DNA from: Alphaproteobacteria bacterium
GTDB lineage: Bacteria; Pseudomonadota; Alphaproteobacteria; Rickettsiales; SXRF01
Direction: 5' to 3'
DNA: 64,000 nucleotides
Assembly (NCBI GenBank): GCA_020049775.1
Contig: JAGVLO010000003.1
Coordinates: forward strand, 62,001 to 126,000
A program made the position numbers and the translations under genes. Below, one piece after another: positions 35,447 to 44,426 of the stretch; the stretch's first letter is position 1, and each line of letters begins with the position of its first letter. The notes under the pieces are model-generated. The model was given only the letters and a program-made list of their open reading frames with translations, was not told where the DNA came from and did not search any database.

Positions 35447-37088
35447 CACAAAAAAGTACGTTTTCGACCTGCCAAAGGGTGGCGATATAGTTGATTTCAT
35501 ACAGGCTAATAAAATGTGCCCCAAGGTCTGGAACGGCCTAGATGGCCTGTCTAAATACTCAAAAAAGAATGGAGTAAGGAAACGCCTGAGAAAGGTAATC
35601 AATGACCATGCCGAGGACATTCCGGCGGAATGGGAGGAAAATGACGTGTGGCTCCATCCTGATATGGGAATTGCAACCGCTGAAGCGCATACCCCACCGT
35701 CATTGCCGTACCATGTGTTCGGCGATTTCTGGAGCGAGGCCGTAAAGTGGAATGCCGCTGCTTGTTCTGCTCCTGAGGATTATATCGCTCTTTGTCTTCT
35801 GGTCGTCGCGGCCGGAGTGATTGGTAACACTCGCCGTGGCTCACCTAATGAAAATTGGAGTGAGACGACAACCTTATGGGGGGCCATTGTCGGTGAGCCG
35901 GGGGCTAGTAAGACTCAGGCCATGAACGCTGTGCTCCAATATGTTTATCCCATCCAGAGGCGCTATGACCAAGAATATAAAGAGGTCTTGGAAGTGTGGA
36001 AACAGGAGGAAGCTCAATATAAACAAAGCTTGTCCAATAAGAAAAACGGGAATGACGACGATGATGAGATGTGTGAGGAATTACCCCCAAAACCTATTCA
36101 TAAGCGTCTTATTGTTAATGACATTACAACTGAAGGCGCGGCCCTTCGCATGAAGCAAAATCCTAGAGGTCTAACGTCTGTCCGGGATGAACTGGCTGGG
36201 TTTATAGGGGGGATAGGCAGGTATAGTGGCAAACCTGATAGCGACCGTTCATTTTGGTTGGAAGCAAACAATGGCGGTGTCTATGCTGTGGATCGCGCCT
36301 CCGCGCCGGATGAGCCTACCTTAATCGCTCATCTCAGCTTATCAGTGCTGGGTGGAACTCAACCGGATAAATTGCGCTCCATTCTCTTGTCAGGGGATAA
36401 TGACGGGTTGGCGGCAAGGTTCTTTATGGTATGGCCGCAACATAAAGTCTTCACCTATAAAAAAGATAGGTTTGAGGGGCATAAACAAGCATTGGCGGGA
36501 TTCGACCGCCTTGCCGGGCTGGAAATGCTCAGAACAAGCGATGATACCATTTCCCCGCTCAGTGTGCCGCTACATCCCAAAGCAGCTAAGATGTTTTATA
36601 AGTGGGTTAGGAAGTTCGAGAAAAGCATCGTTCATCGTACCGGTATGCTAAAGGGACACCTTGCAAAATACCGTGGTATGTCAGTGCGTATTGCGTTGGT
36701 GTTAGAGCTGTTATGGTGGTCTGTGAAGCCGAAGAGGGAAGAACCCCATAAAATTAGTGCCAAGGCTATCAATGCCGCCATTGAGTTGTTGGAAACATAT
36801 TTCATGCCGATGGCGATTCGTTGCTATGCTGATGCTTCCATTCCGCCAGCGCAGCGCAATTCAGCATCATTGGCAAGGTGGATTATGAAAAATAAGCCAA
36901 GTATCGTTAATGCCCGTAACCTTTATAGGCATGAGGACATTGATGGTTTGAATAACGCAGCAGCGGTCAAGGAGGCAATTCCGTTGCTCGTGGAGGCAGG
37001 TTGGTTGCGTCCAAAGCCTAGCCGTGAAGGTGGGGGATATGGTCGTCCACGCAGTGACTTTGAGGTAAACCCGCGTCTGTTCAATTAG
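35439..37088 (+). CDS. DUF3987 P-loop ATPase, island replication protein
   Basis: A 549-residue protein starting at ATG 35439 after a GGAGG site. It carries a modified Walker A (GAIVGEPGASKTQAMNAV) and the RDELAGFIGGIGRYSG and FWLEANNGGVYAVDR segments typical of DUF3987. These proteins accompany primase domains in phage satellites and islands and are taken to be replicative helicases. A winged-helix-like C-terminus (ARWIMKNKPSIVNARNLYRHEDI) may bind the origin. Its start overlaps the Toprim gene by 8 bases. Confidence 0.85.
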   Translation: MINTKKYVFDLPKGGDIVDFIQANKMCPKVWNGLDGLSKYSKKNGVRKRLRKVINDHAEDIPAEWEENDVWLHPDMGIATAEAHTPPSLPYHVFGDFWSEAVKWNAAACSAPEDYIALCLLVVAAGVIGNTRRGSPNENWSETTTLWGAIVGEPGASKTQAMNAVLQYVYPIQRRYDQEYKEVLEVWKQEEAQYKQSLSNKKNGNDDDDEMCEELPPKPIHKRLIVNDITTEGAALRMKQNPRGLTSVRDELAGFIGGIGRYSGKPDSDRSFWLEANNGGVYAVDRASAPDEPTLIAHLSLSVLGGTQPDKLRSILLSGDNDGLAARFFMVWPQHKVFTYKKDRFEGHKQALAGFDRLAGLEMLRTSDDTISPLSVPLHPKAAKMFYKWVRKFEKSIVHRTGMLKGHLAKYRGMSVRIALVLELLWWSVKPKREEPHKISAKAINAAIELLETYFMPMAIRCYADASIPPAQRNSASLARWIMKNKPSIVNARNLYRHEDIDGLNNAAAVKEAIPLLVEAGWLRPKPSREGGGYGRPRSDFEVNPRLFN

Positions 37089-37098
37089 CCAGTGGCAA

Positions 37099-37155
37099 TG
37101 CCAATAGTGCCAGTAGTGACGATAGCTATTATTGAATCTACTGGCACTATTGGCA
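37099..37155. repeat. Perfect 18-bp inverted repeat after the DUF3987 gene
   Basis: Arms TGCCAATAGTGCCAGTAG (37099-37116) and its exact complement (37138-37155) flank a 21-base loop, 10 bases after the stop of the replication protein. No T-run follows, so it is not an ordinary terminator. A related repeat lies at 52051-52114, and both loci include ATTAGCCAGTG. Confidence 0.9.
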
Positions 37156-37218
37156 CATTTGCAAAGCTCGCCAAGATAATCGAAAAATATAGCAATATAT
37201 TGAAATATATCAATAATA

Positions 37219-37246
37219 TTGACAGATCAATTTAATCTGCTATAGT
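37219..37246 (+). promoter_or_regulatory. Strong sigma70-like promoter
   Basis: TTGACA at 37219-37224, a 16-base spacer, and TATAGT at 37241-37246. Transcription should begin near 37253, which is the first base of a terminator hairpin. Confidence 0.7.
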
Positions 37247-37252
37247 GAACGT

Positions 37253-37286
37253 GCGCAGCACGTCGAACACGTGCTGCGCTTTTTTT
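37253..37286 (+). terminator. Rho-independent terminator
   Basis: Arms GCGCAGCACGT and ACGTGCTGCGC form a perfect 11-bp stem with a 5-base loop, followed by seven T residues. It may end the replication-operon transcript, but its position just after a promoter suggests attenuation or a tiny RNA. Confidence 0.85.
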
Positions 37287-37341
37287 ATGCGCTGCGATTA
37301 GCGACAGCGTATTCCCCATCAATATTTTTGGAGATATTTAT

Positions 37342-37971
37342 ATGGCAGACATCATCTGTTTTGATGAGTACCGGCGTAGCCGGAAGTTACATAAAATCAG
37401 AGCAATAAAGAAGACACGAAAGCAGCCTAAGCACATCAAACCGGATCGGCAGGGACATCACGATAGCCTGTGCGGGGTATACAGCATCATTAACGCCCTC
37501 AATGCTGTCTATAAATTATCTGGTGAGGATAGAGAGCGACTGTTCAAGTATCTCATCAAAAGGCTTGAGAAGGACCAGTACGTCACCAAAGCCATCATCG
37601 GCGGCACCTACAAAAAACATATTGATAATATGCTCGTCGCTGCAATTGACTATCTTCATAGGAGACATGCCGTCAAAATTGCCGTAAAGCGACTTTTTAA
37701 GCGCAAAACCCGTATTGGGGTGGACAGATACTGGCAGACACTCACCAGCTTTCTAGAGTCATCTAAGCGGCGGGCCGTTATTATCGGCATTTGCGGTCGT
37801 GATGACCATTGGACGTGCGTCCGCGCCATGAAGAATCTTGCTATGAAATTGATTGATTCCAGCGGAGAACGTTATTTGCGTAAGAGGTCGTGCCGCATAG
37901 GTAAACCCTATACCCAAAAATACTACCACCTTATCCTTAATGAAGCCTGGGGCCTGAGTCTCAAAGATTAA
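37342..37971 (+). CDS. Candidate cysteine-protease-like protein
   Basis: A 209-residue, very basic protein. After an N-terminal tail of about 35 residues comes HHDSLCGVYSIINALNAV with C44. Later come GRDDHWTCV with H156 and KLIDSSGERY with D172. A Cys at a helix start followed by His and Asp in this order is the pattern of papain-like and C39-like cysteine peptidases. The gene starts after GGAGATATTT. It follows the promoter-terminator element at 37219-37286. No family was recognised with certainty; the catalytic reading is inference. Confidence 0.6.
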   Translation: MADIICFDEYRRSRKLHKIRAIKKTRKQPKHIKPDRQGHHDSLCGVYSIINALNAVYKLSGEDRERLFKYLIKRLEKDQYVTKAIIGGTYKKHIDNMLVAAIDYLHRRHAVKIAVKRLFKRKTRIGVDRYWQTLTSFLESSKRRAVIIGICGRDDHWTCVRAMKNLAMKLIDSSGERYLRKRSCRIGKPYTQKYYHLILNEAWGLSLKD

Positions 37972-38055
37972 TTCACTGACTATTTGCCAATCCTACCACC
38001 GCCACATGCTGGCTGGTGAACATCATTTTTTTGCCAACAATTAAGAGGACTTTTT

Positions 38056-38379
38056 ATGAGTACTGAGAAAATACGCCAGTTGAACGATCAACTACGCAAA
38101 TATGGAACGGGGGGGAAAATATTGCTCACGCGCGGCATTTTAGCTTTAGGAGAAGAAGCTATACTGCATATCATGACTTTAATGCAGCGTTACTCTGATT
38201 TCTCCGAGGATAATGATCCCTATGGGGAACATGATTTTGGCGTTATTTGCCATGAAGGAAAGAAGTGCTTTTGGAAGATCGACTATTACGACCAGCAATA
38301 CAGCATGCACTCACCCGACGTCACCAATCCAGAGGTCACTTGCCGCGTACTTACATTGATGTTGGCAGAAGAGTATTAA
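38056..38379 (+). CDS. DUF3768 family protein
   Basis: A 107-residue protein of a small family common in alphaproteobacterial plasmids and islands. The hallmark segments DNDPYGEHDFGVI, FWKIDYYDQQYSMHSPDV and VTCRVLTLMLAEEY are all present. Its function is unknown. It starts after AGAGGACTTTTT and lies alone between the protease-like gene and the envelope pair. Confidence 0.85.
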   Translation: MSTEKIRQLNDQLRKYGTGGKILLTRGILALGEEAILHIMTLMQRYSDFSEDNDPYGEHDFGVICHEGKKCFWKIDYYDQQYSMHSPDVTNPEVTCRVLTLMLAEEY

Positions 38380-38510
38380 TGTATCTATATAATCATTTGC
38401 TTTATATAAATATTATGTTTTATCAAATGCACTCACATCAAATTTATAGAAGAATTTATAGGGCTGAATTAACAATGCAGAACAGCATGTTGACTGAATA
38501 TCCTGTAATT

Positions 38511-38587
38511 GCTTTCTATAGAAAGCCTGTTACGCTAACTTAAAGCTGGCCTTAAAAACAACTCTAGAAAATTTTATAAATTTTCTA
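38511..38587. repeat. Two palindromes upstream of the envelope pair
   Basis: A perfect 16-bp palindrome GCTTTCTATAGAAAGC (38511-38526) and an AT-rich near-palindrome (38565-38587, TAGAAAATTT mirrored) lie within 120 bases before the gene at 38628. They could be operator sites. The rest of the 248-base gap shows nothing else. Confidence 0.5.
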
Positions 38588-38627
38588 TCAAAACATAATT
38601 AATTAAGAAATTACTGGGGAAAATCCA

Positions 38628-39407
38628 ATGTCAAATACAATAGATCTAAGTACACGAGTAGAACAGCGTTTCTATGCTGTCGTTCGCTGGTTTGGCCTGC
38701 TCTTAGCCTCTATTACATTCGTCGCTTCACTTATGGCTGGAATCATAAGTGTGCATACATTATCGAGCACTGTTGATGATAGCATCCGCCCCCCCACTCT
38801 CTTGTATGAAGACTTCCGTCGTAATTTGGATGCATCTCTAGCAACAAAAGAAAAGCTCGCAACCAGTGCGGACACAACCTTGCAAGACAAGGAAAACAAA
38901 GAGAGACAAGCAAAAATGGAAGCCGATTACGAGCGGAAACTAAAGCCAATTCTTGATAAAATATTAGCTAGTTTAACAAAATATGCCGCCGCCATTCAAG
39001 TATCAAAACCCTCGGAACAAGGGGTTAATGATTTTGTACGTAAAAATATGAAAGAAATTCATGCCGCTGTTAATGATGAGATGGCTTGGCACTATGTTAG
39101 TGGGCTAGAAAAGTTAACCGCTGATCTTGCTTTAGATGGAGATCGACTGGCTAAATTGCCCACTGCTGATCCTCATCGTGTACGTTGGGATGAATTTCTG
39201 ATGTCCTACACAGATCAATTCAGGAGCGGCCTTGCTGAACAGTTTGAACGTATTAAGTATGAGCATGCTAATGATGGATTAGAAAAGGCCAAAGCATGGG
39301 GAATCTTGTCTATTGCTGGGGCGGTATTTCTAACCTTTGTTATTGCAACAATACTTTTGGTATTGCTGAGAATAGAACGAAACACTCGGACTATGTTAGC
39401 GAGATAG
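38628..39407 (+). CDS. Two-pass inner-membrane protein with coiled external domain
   Basis: A 259-residue protein. Membrane segments lie at about 20-43 (FGLLLASITFVASLMAGII) and 225-250 (GILSIAGAVFLTFVIATILLVL). Between them is a charged helical domain (KENKERQAKMEADYERKLKPILDKI). It resembles the sensing half of a membrane receptor but has no kinase, methyl-accepting or cyclase output domain; only about 10 residues follow the second helix. The next gene starts 4 bases after the stop, so they form a pair. Function unknown. Confidence 0.7.
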   Translation: MSNTIDLSTRVEQRFYAVVRWFGLLLASITFVASLMAGIISVHTLSSTVDDSIRPPTLLYEDFRRNLDASLATKEKLATSADTTLQDKENKERQAKMEADYERKLKPILDKILASLTKYAAAIQVSKPSEQGVNDFVRKNMKEIHAAVNDEMAWHYVSGLEKLTADLALDGDRLAKLPTADPHRVRWDEFLMSYTDQFRSGLAEQFERIKYEHANDGLEKAKAWGILSIAGAVFLTFVIATILLVLLRIERNTRTMLAR

Positions 39408-39411
39408 ATAT

Positions 39412-40227
39412 ATGAACTTATTTTACCGTTTTTCTATACTTACATCTATTGTATTTCTACTGGGTTTAATGGCTTGGATAAAAGAATCACATGCGGCAAG
39501 TTTTAATTGTGCAAAGAAGCGCTCCATATTGGAAATCATAATTTGCGCTGATCCTAATTTATCTGCTTTAGATAGCGAAGTAAGTGAAAAATATTTTACA
39601 CTGAAATCTTTATCTTCCGGTACGCAAAATCCCAAAATTTTAACAGAACAGCGAAAATTTTTACAGGACCGTCTTAAAGTATGCCCCATTCCTTTTAAGC
39701 CGACATTATCAGATGAAGAAAGCGGCCAAATCATTGTGTGCCTTAAAGGATATTATACATTGAGAATTGCTACATTAAAAAAAGAGATCGCTAATCAAGA
39801 AGGTCAAGTAAGAGAAAATATACCTAAAACAACATCAACAGTAGTATCTACAAACCAAGCAGTAGGCAATATGCCTGAGGCAGAATCCAAAGCAATTCCT
39901 ACAAATCAATCTATACCCCCTAAATCTGAAACCACTCTGCCACAATGTGATCAGTCTATTATTGCGAAGAAATATTATGTAGCATCGTGTATTACGCATG
40001 GCATGGAGATTGGTAAAAAGAGCGATATGTTGCAAGATGCTGAAAGCAAGATGAATAGTGAACGGAAGCAAATCGACTGTTCGCCTGACTCTTTGGATAG
40101 GGTACATGCGGCAGCAAATTCTGCAGCAGAACGCATAATTTCATCTGGAATGATTTCAAGTCTAATGGACTTTGGGGATGCTATAACGATAGAATGCAAT
40201 AAAGCGGCAACCACCTCATTAAAATAA
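39412..40227 (+). CDS. Secreted protein with LprI-like (DUF1311) N-terminal domain
   Basis: A 271-residue protein with a signal peptide (hydrophobic 7-24, cleavage after SHAA). The mature start NCAKKRSILEIIICADPNLSALDSEVSEKY is the Cys-rich pattern of the LprI/DUF1311 family, known for lysozyme-inhibitor-like proteins. A Ser/Thr/Pro-rich linker covers residues 130-180. A second part with cysteines (QCDQSIIAKKYYVASCITHG, IDCSPDSLDRV) looks like a separate small disulfide domain. It is coupled to the membrane protein upstream. Confidence 0.7.
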   Translation: MNLFYRFSILTSIVFLLGLMAWIKESHAASFNCAKKRSILEIIICADPNLSALDSEVSEKYFTLKSLSSGTQNPKILTEQRKFLQDRLKVCPIPFKPTLSDEESGQIIVCLKGYYTLRIATLKKEIANQEGQVRENIPKTTSTVVSTNQAVGNMPEAESKAIPTNQSIPPKSETTLPQCDQSIIAKKYYVASCITHGMEIGKKSDMLQDAESKMNSERKQIDCSPDSLDRVHAAANSAAERIISSGMISSLMDFGDAITIECNKAATTSLK

Positions 40228-40406
40228 TTAGGCATAGGTGGTCTCGAACGCAAGAAAGAGAACAAATGAATAAACTCTGGGATAAAATAGAGCTATCAGA
40301 AACAACTTGTAAAACTCCAGTTGAATAATAAACGCTAAGAAACGGCTAGTACAACTGAAGCCACACAATAAAAAACACTTCACTAATAAATTAGTATTTC
40401 TTTATA

Positions 40407-41330
40407 TCAATGAAAAGTCCCATCACTGCAATATTCTACATCAGCAGTTTGCATATCTTGTAAATTGTTTCCCATAGAACGCGTAACTTTGTATTTATTA
40501 CATCCAAAATCACCAATGCCATCCACCGGTATTATTTTACCACTATATCCAGATTGATTATTCGACCATTGCACTATTCCTTTTAGAGAATAAGCAGCGG
40601 CCATAGATTTTTGTATATACGACCAGTCACTCGGATCAATTATTTGCGATAATTGTTCTGGATAGTCAGTATTTTTATTCATATCATCTTTGAATTTTGC
40701 CGCACGATTGGCAATAATTGGACACACACTAAAAAATTTATTTAGCTCTGATAATGTTATTGCAAGAGTAATAGGAGCATTTTCCACCACTGGGAGACTA
40801 ACTCTGAGTTGCTTAGATTCGAGTAATTCCGTGATAGTAGGAGACTCAGAAGCTCTATACTGATTTGATATCTGTAAACTAACGGTATCTATTTTTGAAT
40901 TATCTACGGGTGTTTTGGTAATAGCCGCTTGCAACCCTCTGAAATATGCTTCCCAAGGCGGCGCAGTTTTTATTGCCCCATTATCGAAACGATAACTTAT
41001 TCCTGCGCCGCTAAATGAAGTTGTAAAATTATTGGTATCCATAAAATCTAATAAAGAAAAATCAAATCTCACATCTTCTTTATTAATACATAAAATAGAA
41101 ACTTTGATTTTGCTTTTATATTTGTATGGATAATTTTTAGTTGCGCTAATTATCTCTGTAACTTCATCTGTAAATGAGTTCTGATTGTGGCTGTGTTGCA
41201 TTTCCCATGAATCGGACGCAACAGCGGTATTGCTCATAAATATAAAAAATAACGCCAGTAATATTTGCACAAACAACTCCACGGCAAATAGGTTTATCCC
41301 AAGCGCCCAATGGCGCCGATAAGTTTGCAA
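40407..41330 (-). CDS. Secreted protein of unknown function
   Basis: A 307-residue frame whose N-terminal part has a hydrophobic segment FVQILLALFFIFMSNTAVAS, a plausible signal with cleavage near AVAS. The true start is unclear: TTG at 41330, GTG at 41282 or ATG at 41237. The upstream codons may belong to the decayed gene that overlaps it. The mature part has several cysteines and no family I recognise. It is transcribed opposite to its neighbours and sits between the envelope pair and the Zorya operon. Confidence 0.55.
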   Translation of the reverse strand: MQTYRRHWALGINLFAVELFVQILLALFFIFMSNTAVASDSWEMQHSHNQNSFTDEVTEIISATKNYPYKYKSKIKVSILCINKEDVRFDFSLLDFMDTNNFTTSFSGAGISYRFDNGAIKTAPPWEAYFRGLQAAITKTPVDNSKIDTVSLQISNQYRASESPTITELLESKQLRVSLPVVENAPITLAITLSELNKFFSVCPIIANRAAKFKDDMNKNTDYPEQLSQIIDPSDWSYIQKSMAAAYSLKGIVQWSNNQSGYSGKIIPVDGIGDFGCNKYKVTRSMGNNLQDMQTADVEYCSDGTFH

Positions 41331-41478
41331 ACCTACGAATCGTTAATTCGTATACACCTTTAACCAGTTTGGCAATGACGCTAATAAGTTTGGGCAAGAT
41401 CTCCTTCTTTTTATCATCAAACAGAAGGGATTTGATTCCTAGAATATCTATAAAGGCAACAATACGATTCTCAAGCAC
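41164..41478 (-). pseudogene. Remnant of a cyclase-like or related protein gene
   Basis: The first 70 codons read MLENRIVAFIDILGIKSLLF and continue to RRFANLSAPLGAWDKPICRGVV. The opening FIDILG motif and the later W-x-x-P-x-x-RG segment resemble a family of cytosolic proteins related to nucleotide cyclases, normally far longer. The frame then runs out inside the signal region of the secreted-protein gene in another frame. It looks like the 5' remains of a gene truncated when that gene was placed next to it. Confidence 0.45.
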
Positions 41479-41803
41479 TTTGAATATCTATTTGGTCTAG
41501 AAAAGATAGTATGCTCCTAGTATTTAGTACGAATTTGTAAAATGTACAATTTACTTAGATCCCTATAAAATAATTAACAATTTGTATATTATAGATATTT
41601 TTGTAATTGAAGTTTCATCCAAGTTAGCTGCCTCATAAAAAACTGTGGAATTCTGCCACTTAAAGTTCTAGCAATTGATTTTATTATTATTTTCAACCTA
41701 ATTACCGAGGTTTGCCCCCGTGATAGGGTTTATTAGGCTGTTTTAAAACAGCAAAAATGCGAAAACAAAAGCACAGCATACAAAATGCAGTAGGGATTTA
41801 ATC
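41479..41803. other. Intergenic region before the Zorya operon
   Basis: This 325-base gap is AT-rich. It must hold the zorA promoter and that of the leftward remnant. I see a perfect 16-bp palindrome GCTGTTTTAAAACAGC at 41737-41752, and a weaker GTGG/CCAC hairpin. No open frame of note. Confidence 0.6.
41737..41752. promoter_or_regulatory. Perfect 16-bp palindrome upstream of zorA
   Basis: GCTGTTTTAAAACAGC lies 51 bases before the zorA start. A perfect palindrome of this length in a promoter region is a good candidate operator for a dimeric repressor. No regulator gene is adjacent. Confidence 0.5.
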
Positions 41804-43699
41804 ATGGGACAGATCAATCATATACTTACCCAGTTTTCTGTGGATGGGGTCTGTAATATGCTTACACAAACATGGATGGTAAAATTTTTTGTTTTAACCA
41901 TTCTGTCTGTTGCCTTGATACCTTTTTATCAATCCATTTTTAGCATTAGAAAAGTTAATAAGGATTTGAATAACGCTACTACGGTTTTAAATGAACTCGG
42001 CAAAGAACGTCAGCATGAAGAATTTTATGCTCGGTTTGAAGCTATCAATAGCCGAATCTTAGAAATTACAGGTCTAAAACATGCTTGGCGGGAGTTCGTT
42101 GATAGCATGTATTTTGGCAACGAGTCTCTGAATAATAAAAAGGCTTATCTCTCACACAGGCCCTCCTACTATTTCAACAGGGATTCGGTACTCGGAACGC
42201 GATTAAATTTACCCCAATTTCTAGCTTATCCTAATTATCTTATCGGCATTGGGTTAACATTTACCTTTATCGGGCTAGCCGCGGCACTCCATGTTGCTCA
42301 AGGAGGTCTAGCAAATGGTGGTGGACAACAGGCGCTTAAAGACCTTCTGGCAGTAGCATCGATTAAATTCATAAGCTCTATTGCCGGGATTTTAAGTAGT
42401 TTAGTACTCTCATTCCTGCAAAGATGGAGAATCAAGAATTTTCAGGAGAGATTGGCTGCATTCTGTGACCTACTTGAAGAATGTACCGAATATAAATCAG
42501 CAGAAAAGCTGCTTCATGAGAATTTTCAGGAGCAGCAGAAACACACAATGGCACTCAATGATATGGCTACAAATATAGCCACAGGAATTGGTGATGTACT
42601 CAGTAATCAACTGCCATCCAGTGTTGCTAACGCGCTGGAACCTTTAGCTCATGAAATTAGAGCACTTGCTCAGAAATTTTCTGGAAGCAATGAAAATGCA
42701 CTGGAAAAGGTTCTTCAGGAATTTCTAGCACAACTTCGTAAAAGCTCCGCTGATGATATGCAAGGGCTTATCGATAGCGTTAAAACTCTCAAAGGCTCGC
42801 TCGATGGACTTGTTGTCAATATGCAGTCTATGGGTGAAACCTTTGGTTCAGACACCAAAGAATCTACTGCTCGTTTGGCATCAATGCTGGAAACATTCGT
42901 TACGTCTTTTGCTCCAGTTCAGCAGGGGATAGGTCAATTTGGTCAGGCATTGGCTTCTCTAGAAATTATTGCCAGCAAAATTGAACAAGCAGGTGGTAGC
43001 ATCAGTGGTGCAGCGGATATTAGCAATAAGAGCATGTCACAGCTAGCTGGAACAGTTACCGATATTTCAGGCAATCTTGCTCCGATGCAAGAACTGCTTG
43101 CGAACCTATCGCTGTCACTAAATAAAGTTGACGAAACTGCCCTACACCTAAAATCAGCAGGTGGCACCATTGCTATGGCAGCAGATGGATTCAAAAATTC
43201 TGCTGCATCGATAGAACAAGCAGAAGGCAGGTTTAATCAGAAAGTACAAATATTTGAGTCAGTAGCTGATGGTATATCTGGAACTATTGCTGTGCTCGAA
43301 CGAGCTTCTGGACAAGTAAGCAATGCTGCCCAGCCATTAAGCGAAGTATCAGTTGGTATTACCAAAGCACTGCAAGTAATGCAAGAAACTGAAATGAGAA
43401 TTCAACGCAACCAACAGGAATTAAATTCCATGCTGCTTGGCCTACAAAAATTCTCAGAAACCATTCCCAATCTATGGAAACAGTATGAAGATCGCTTCAA
43501 TAAGGTTGATGGAGATTTAGGTAAAGCATTTAATGAACTGGCTCAAGGAAGTGAACAATTCCGCTCTAGTATTGGTGAATTTGTAACGCTTCTTGATGAA
43601 CATTTTAGCAGTGCCATCAAAGATTTGAGTGGTGCCATTAATGAGCTTGCAGAAGAGAGAGAGCAGTCAACGTTTCAGAATAAAACAAGTGCGGCTTAA
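41804..43699 (+). CDS. zorA: Zorya type I protein ZorA (MotA-like motor with long tail)
   Basis: ZorA is the MotA-like pentamer subunit of the Zorya anti-phage system. The 631-residue protein has membrane helices at about 25-46, 144-166 (YLIGIGLTFTFIGLAAALHV) and 185-206 (SIKFISSIAGILSSLVLSFL). A cytoplasmic tail of over 400 residues is rich in heptad-like repeats and alpha-helical (for example SMLETFVTSFAPVQQGIGQFGQAL). The long tail is characteristic of type I ZorA. zorB follows after 4 bases. Its base composition is much richer in AT than that of the chromosomal motA at 25 kb. Confidence 0.92.
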   Translation: MGQINHILTQFSVDGVCNMLTQTWMVKFFVLTILSVALIPFYQSIFSIRKVNKDLNNATTVLNELGKERQHEEFYARFEAINSRILEITGLKHAWREFVDSMYFGNESLNNKKAYLSHRPSYYFNRDSVLGTRLNLPQFLAYPNYLIGIGLTFTFIGLAAALHVAQGGLANGGGQQALKDLLAVASIKFISSIAGILSSLVLSFLQRWRIKNFQERLAAFCDLLEECTEYKSAEKLLHENFQEQQKHTMALNDMATNIATGIGDVLSNQLPSSVANALEPLAHEIRALAQKFSGSNENALEKVLQEFLAQLRKSSADDMQGLIDSVKTLKGSLDGLVVNMQSMGETFGSDTKESTARLASMLETFVTSFAPVQQGIGQFGQALASLEIIASKIEQAGGSISGAADISNKSMSQLAGTVTDISGNLAPMQELLANLSLSLNKVDETALHLKSAGGTIAMAADGFKNSAASIEQAEGRFNQKVQIFESVADGISGTIAVLERASGQVSNAAQPLSEVSVGITKALQVMQETEMRIQRNQQELNSMLLGLQKFSETIPNLWKQYEDRFNKVDGDLGKAFNELAQGSEQFRSSIGEFVTLLDEHFSSAIKDLSGAINELAEEREQSTFQNKTSAA

Positions 43700-43703
43700 A
43701 TAG

Positions 43704-44426
43704 ATGCAACAGCCTTCAACAACACTTGAAACCCATGATGAGAGCTACTTTGCATCCTTTACAGATATGCTCGTTGGCATCATTTTTATTTTTATCATTC
43801 TACTGATGATCGTAGCAAATAACTTTCAAGAAGCTGCTGACTCTGTAACCAAAATCAATGAATCACGAGATAAAGTTCTTAAAGAAATAGCACGTTCCCT
43901 TAAAGACGCAGGAGTCCCTGTAACTGTGGATATTGAACAAGGAGTGCTGCGCCTACCCGAGAGTATTTTGTTTGGAATAGATGAATATAAAGTCAATACC
44001 AAGGGGGAGAAGGCATTAAATACTTTGGCTGACGTTTTAGAAAAGTATTTGCCCTGTATTTCAGTCACTGAAGATCAGTCTCGTTTAAGTGCCTGCAAAG
44101 AGTTGAATCTTACAAGTAAAGATGGGCTAGACGCAGTTTTTATTGAAGGTCATACAGATTCAACAGGCTCGTCAGAACATAATTGGCTACTCTCAGCACA
44201 ACGAGCAATTTCTGTATTCAGAGAAATAACAGATTCAAGGCCTTTTCTGAACGAAGAATTAAAGAATACCAGTGGAGTGCCTGTTATAAATGTAAGTGGT
44301 TATGAGGCTCGTAGACCTGTCGATCCAAAGAATTTTGAATTGAACAGGCGTATCGAATTGAGATTTATTATGCGTTCGCCAACCCCAGAAGACGTAAAGA
44401 AACTGAAAAATGCTGTCGGACAGTAA
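43704..44426 (+). CDS. zorB: Zorya protein ZorB (MotB/OmpA-like)
   Basis: ZorB is the MotB-like dimer that crosses the membrane and binds peptidoglycan. The 240-residue protein has one membrane helix with the ion-binding aspartate D21 in SYFASFTDMLVGIIFIFII. The C-terminal OmpA-like domain shows IEGHTDSTGSSEHNW, LSAQRAISVFREI and NRRIELRFIM. zorC starts 17 bases before its stop, so translation is coupled. Confidence 0.93.
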   Translation: MQQPSTTLETHDESYFASFTDMLVGIIFIFIILLMIVANNFQEAADSVTKINESRDKVLKEIARSLKDAGVPVTVDIEQGVLRLPESILFGIDEYKVNTKGEKALNTLADVLEKYLPCISVTEDQSRLSACKELNLTSKDGLDAVFIEGHTDSTGSSEHNWLLSAQRAISVFREITDSRPFLNEELKNTSGVPVINVSGYEARRPVDPKNFELNRRIELRFIMRSPTPEDVKKLKNAVGQ

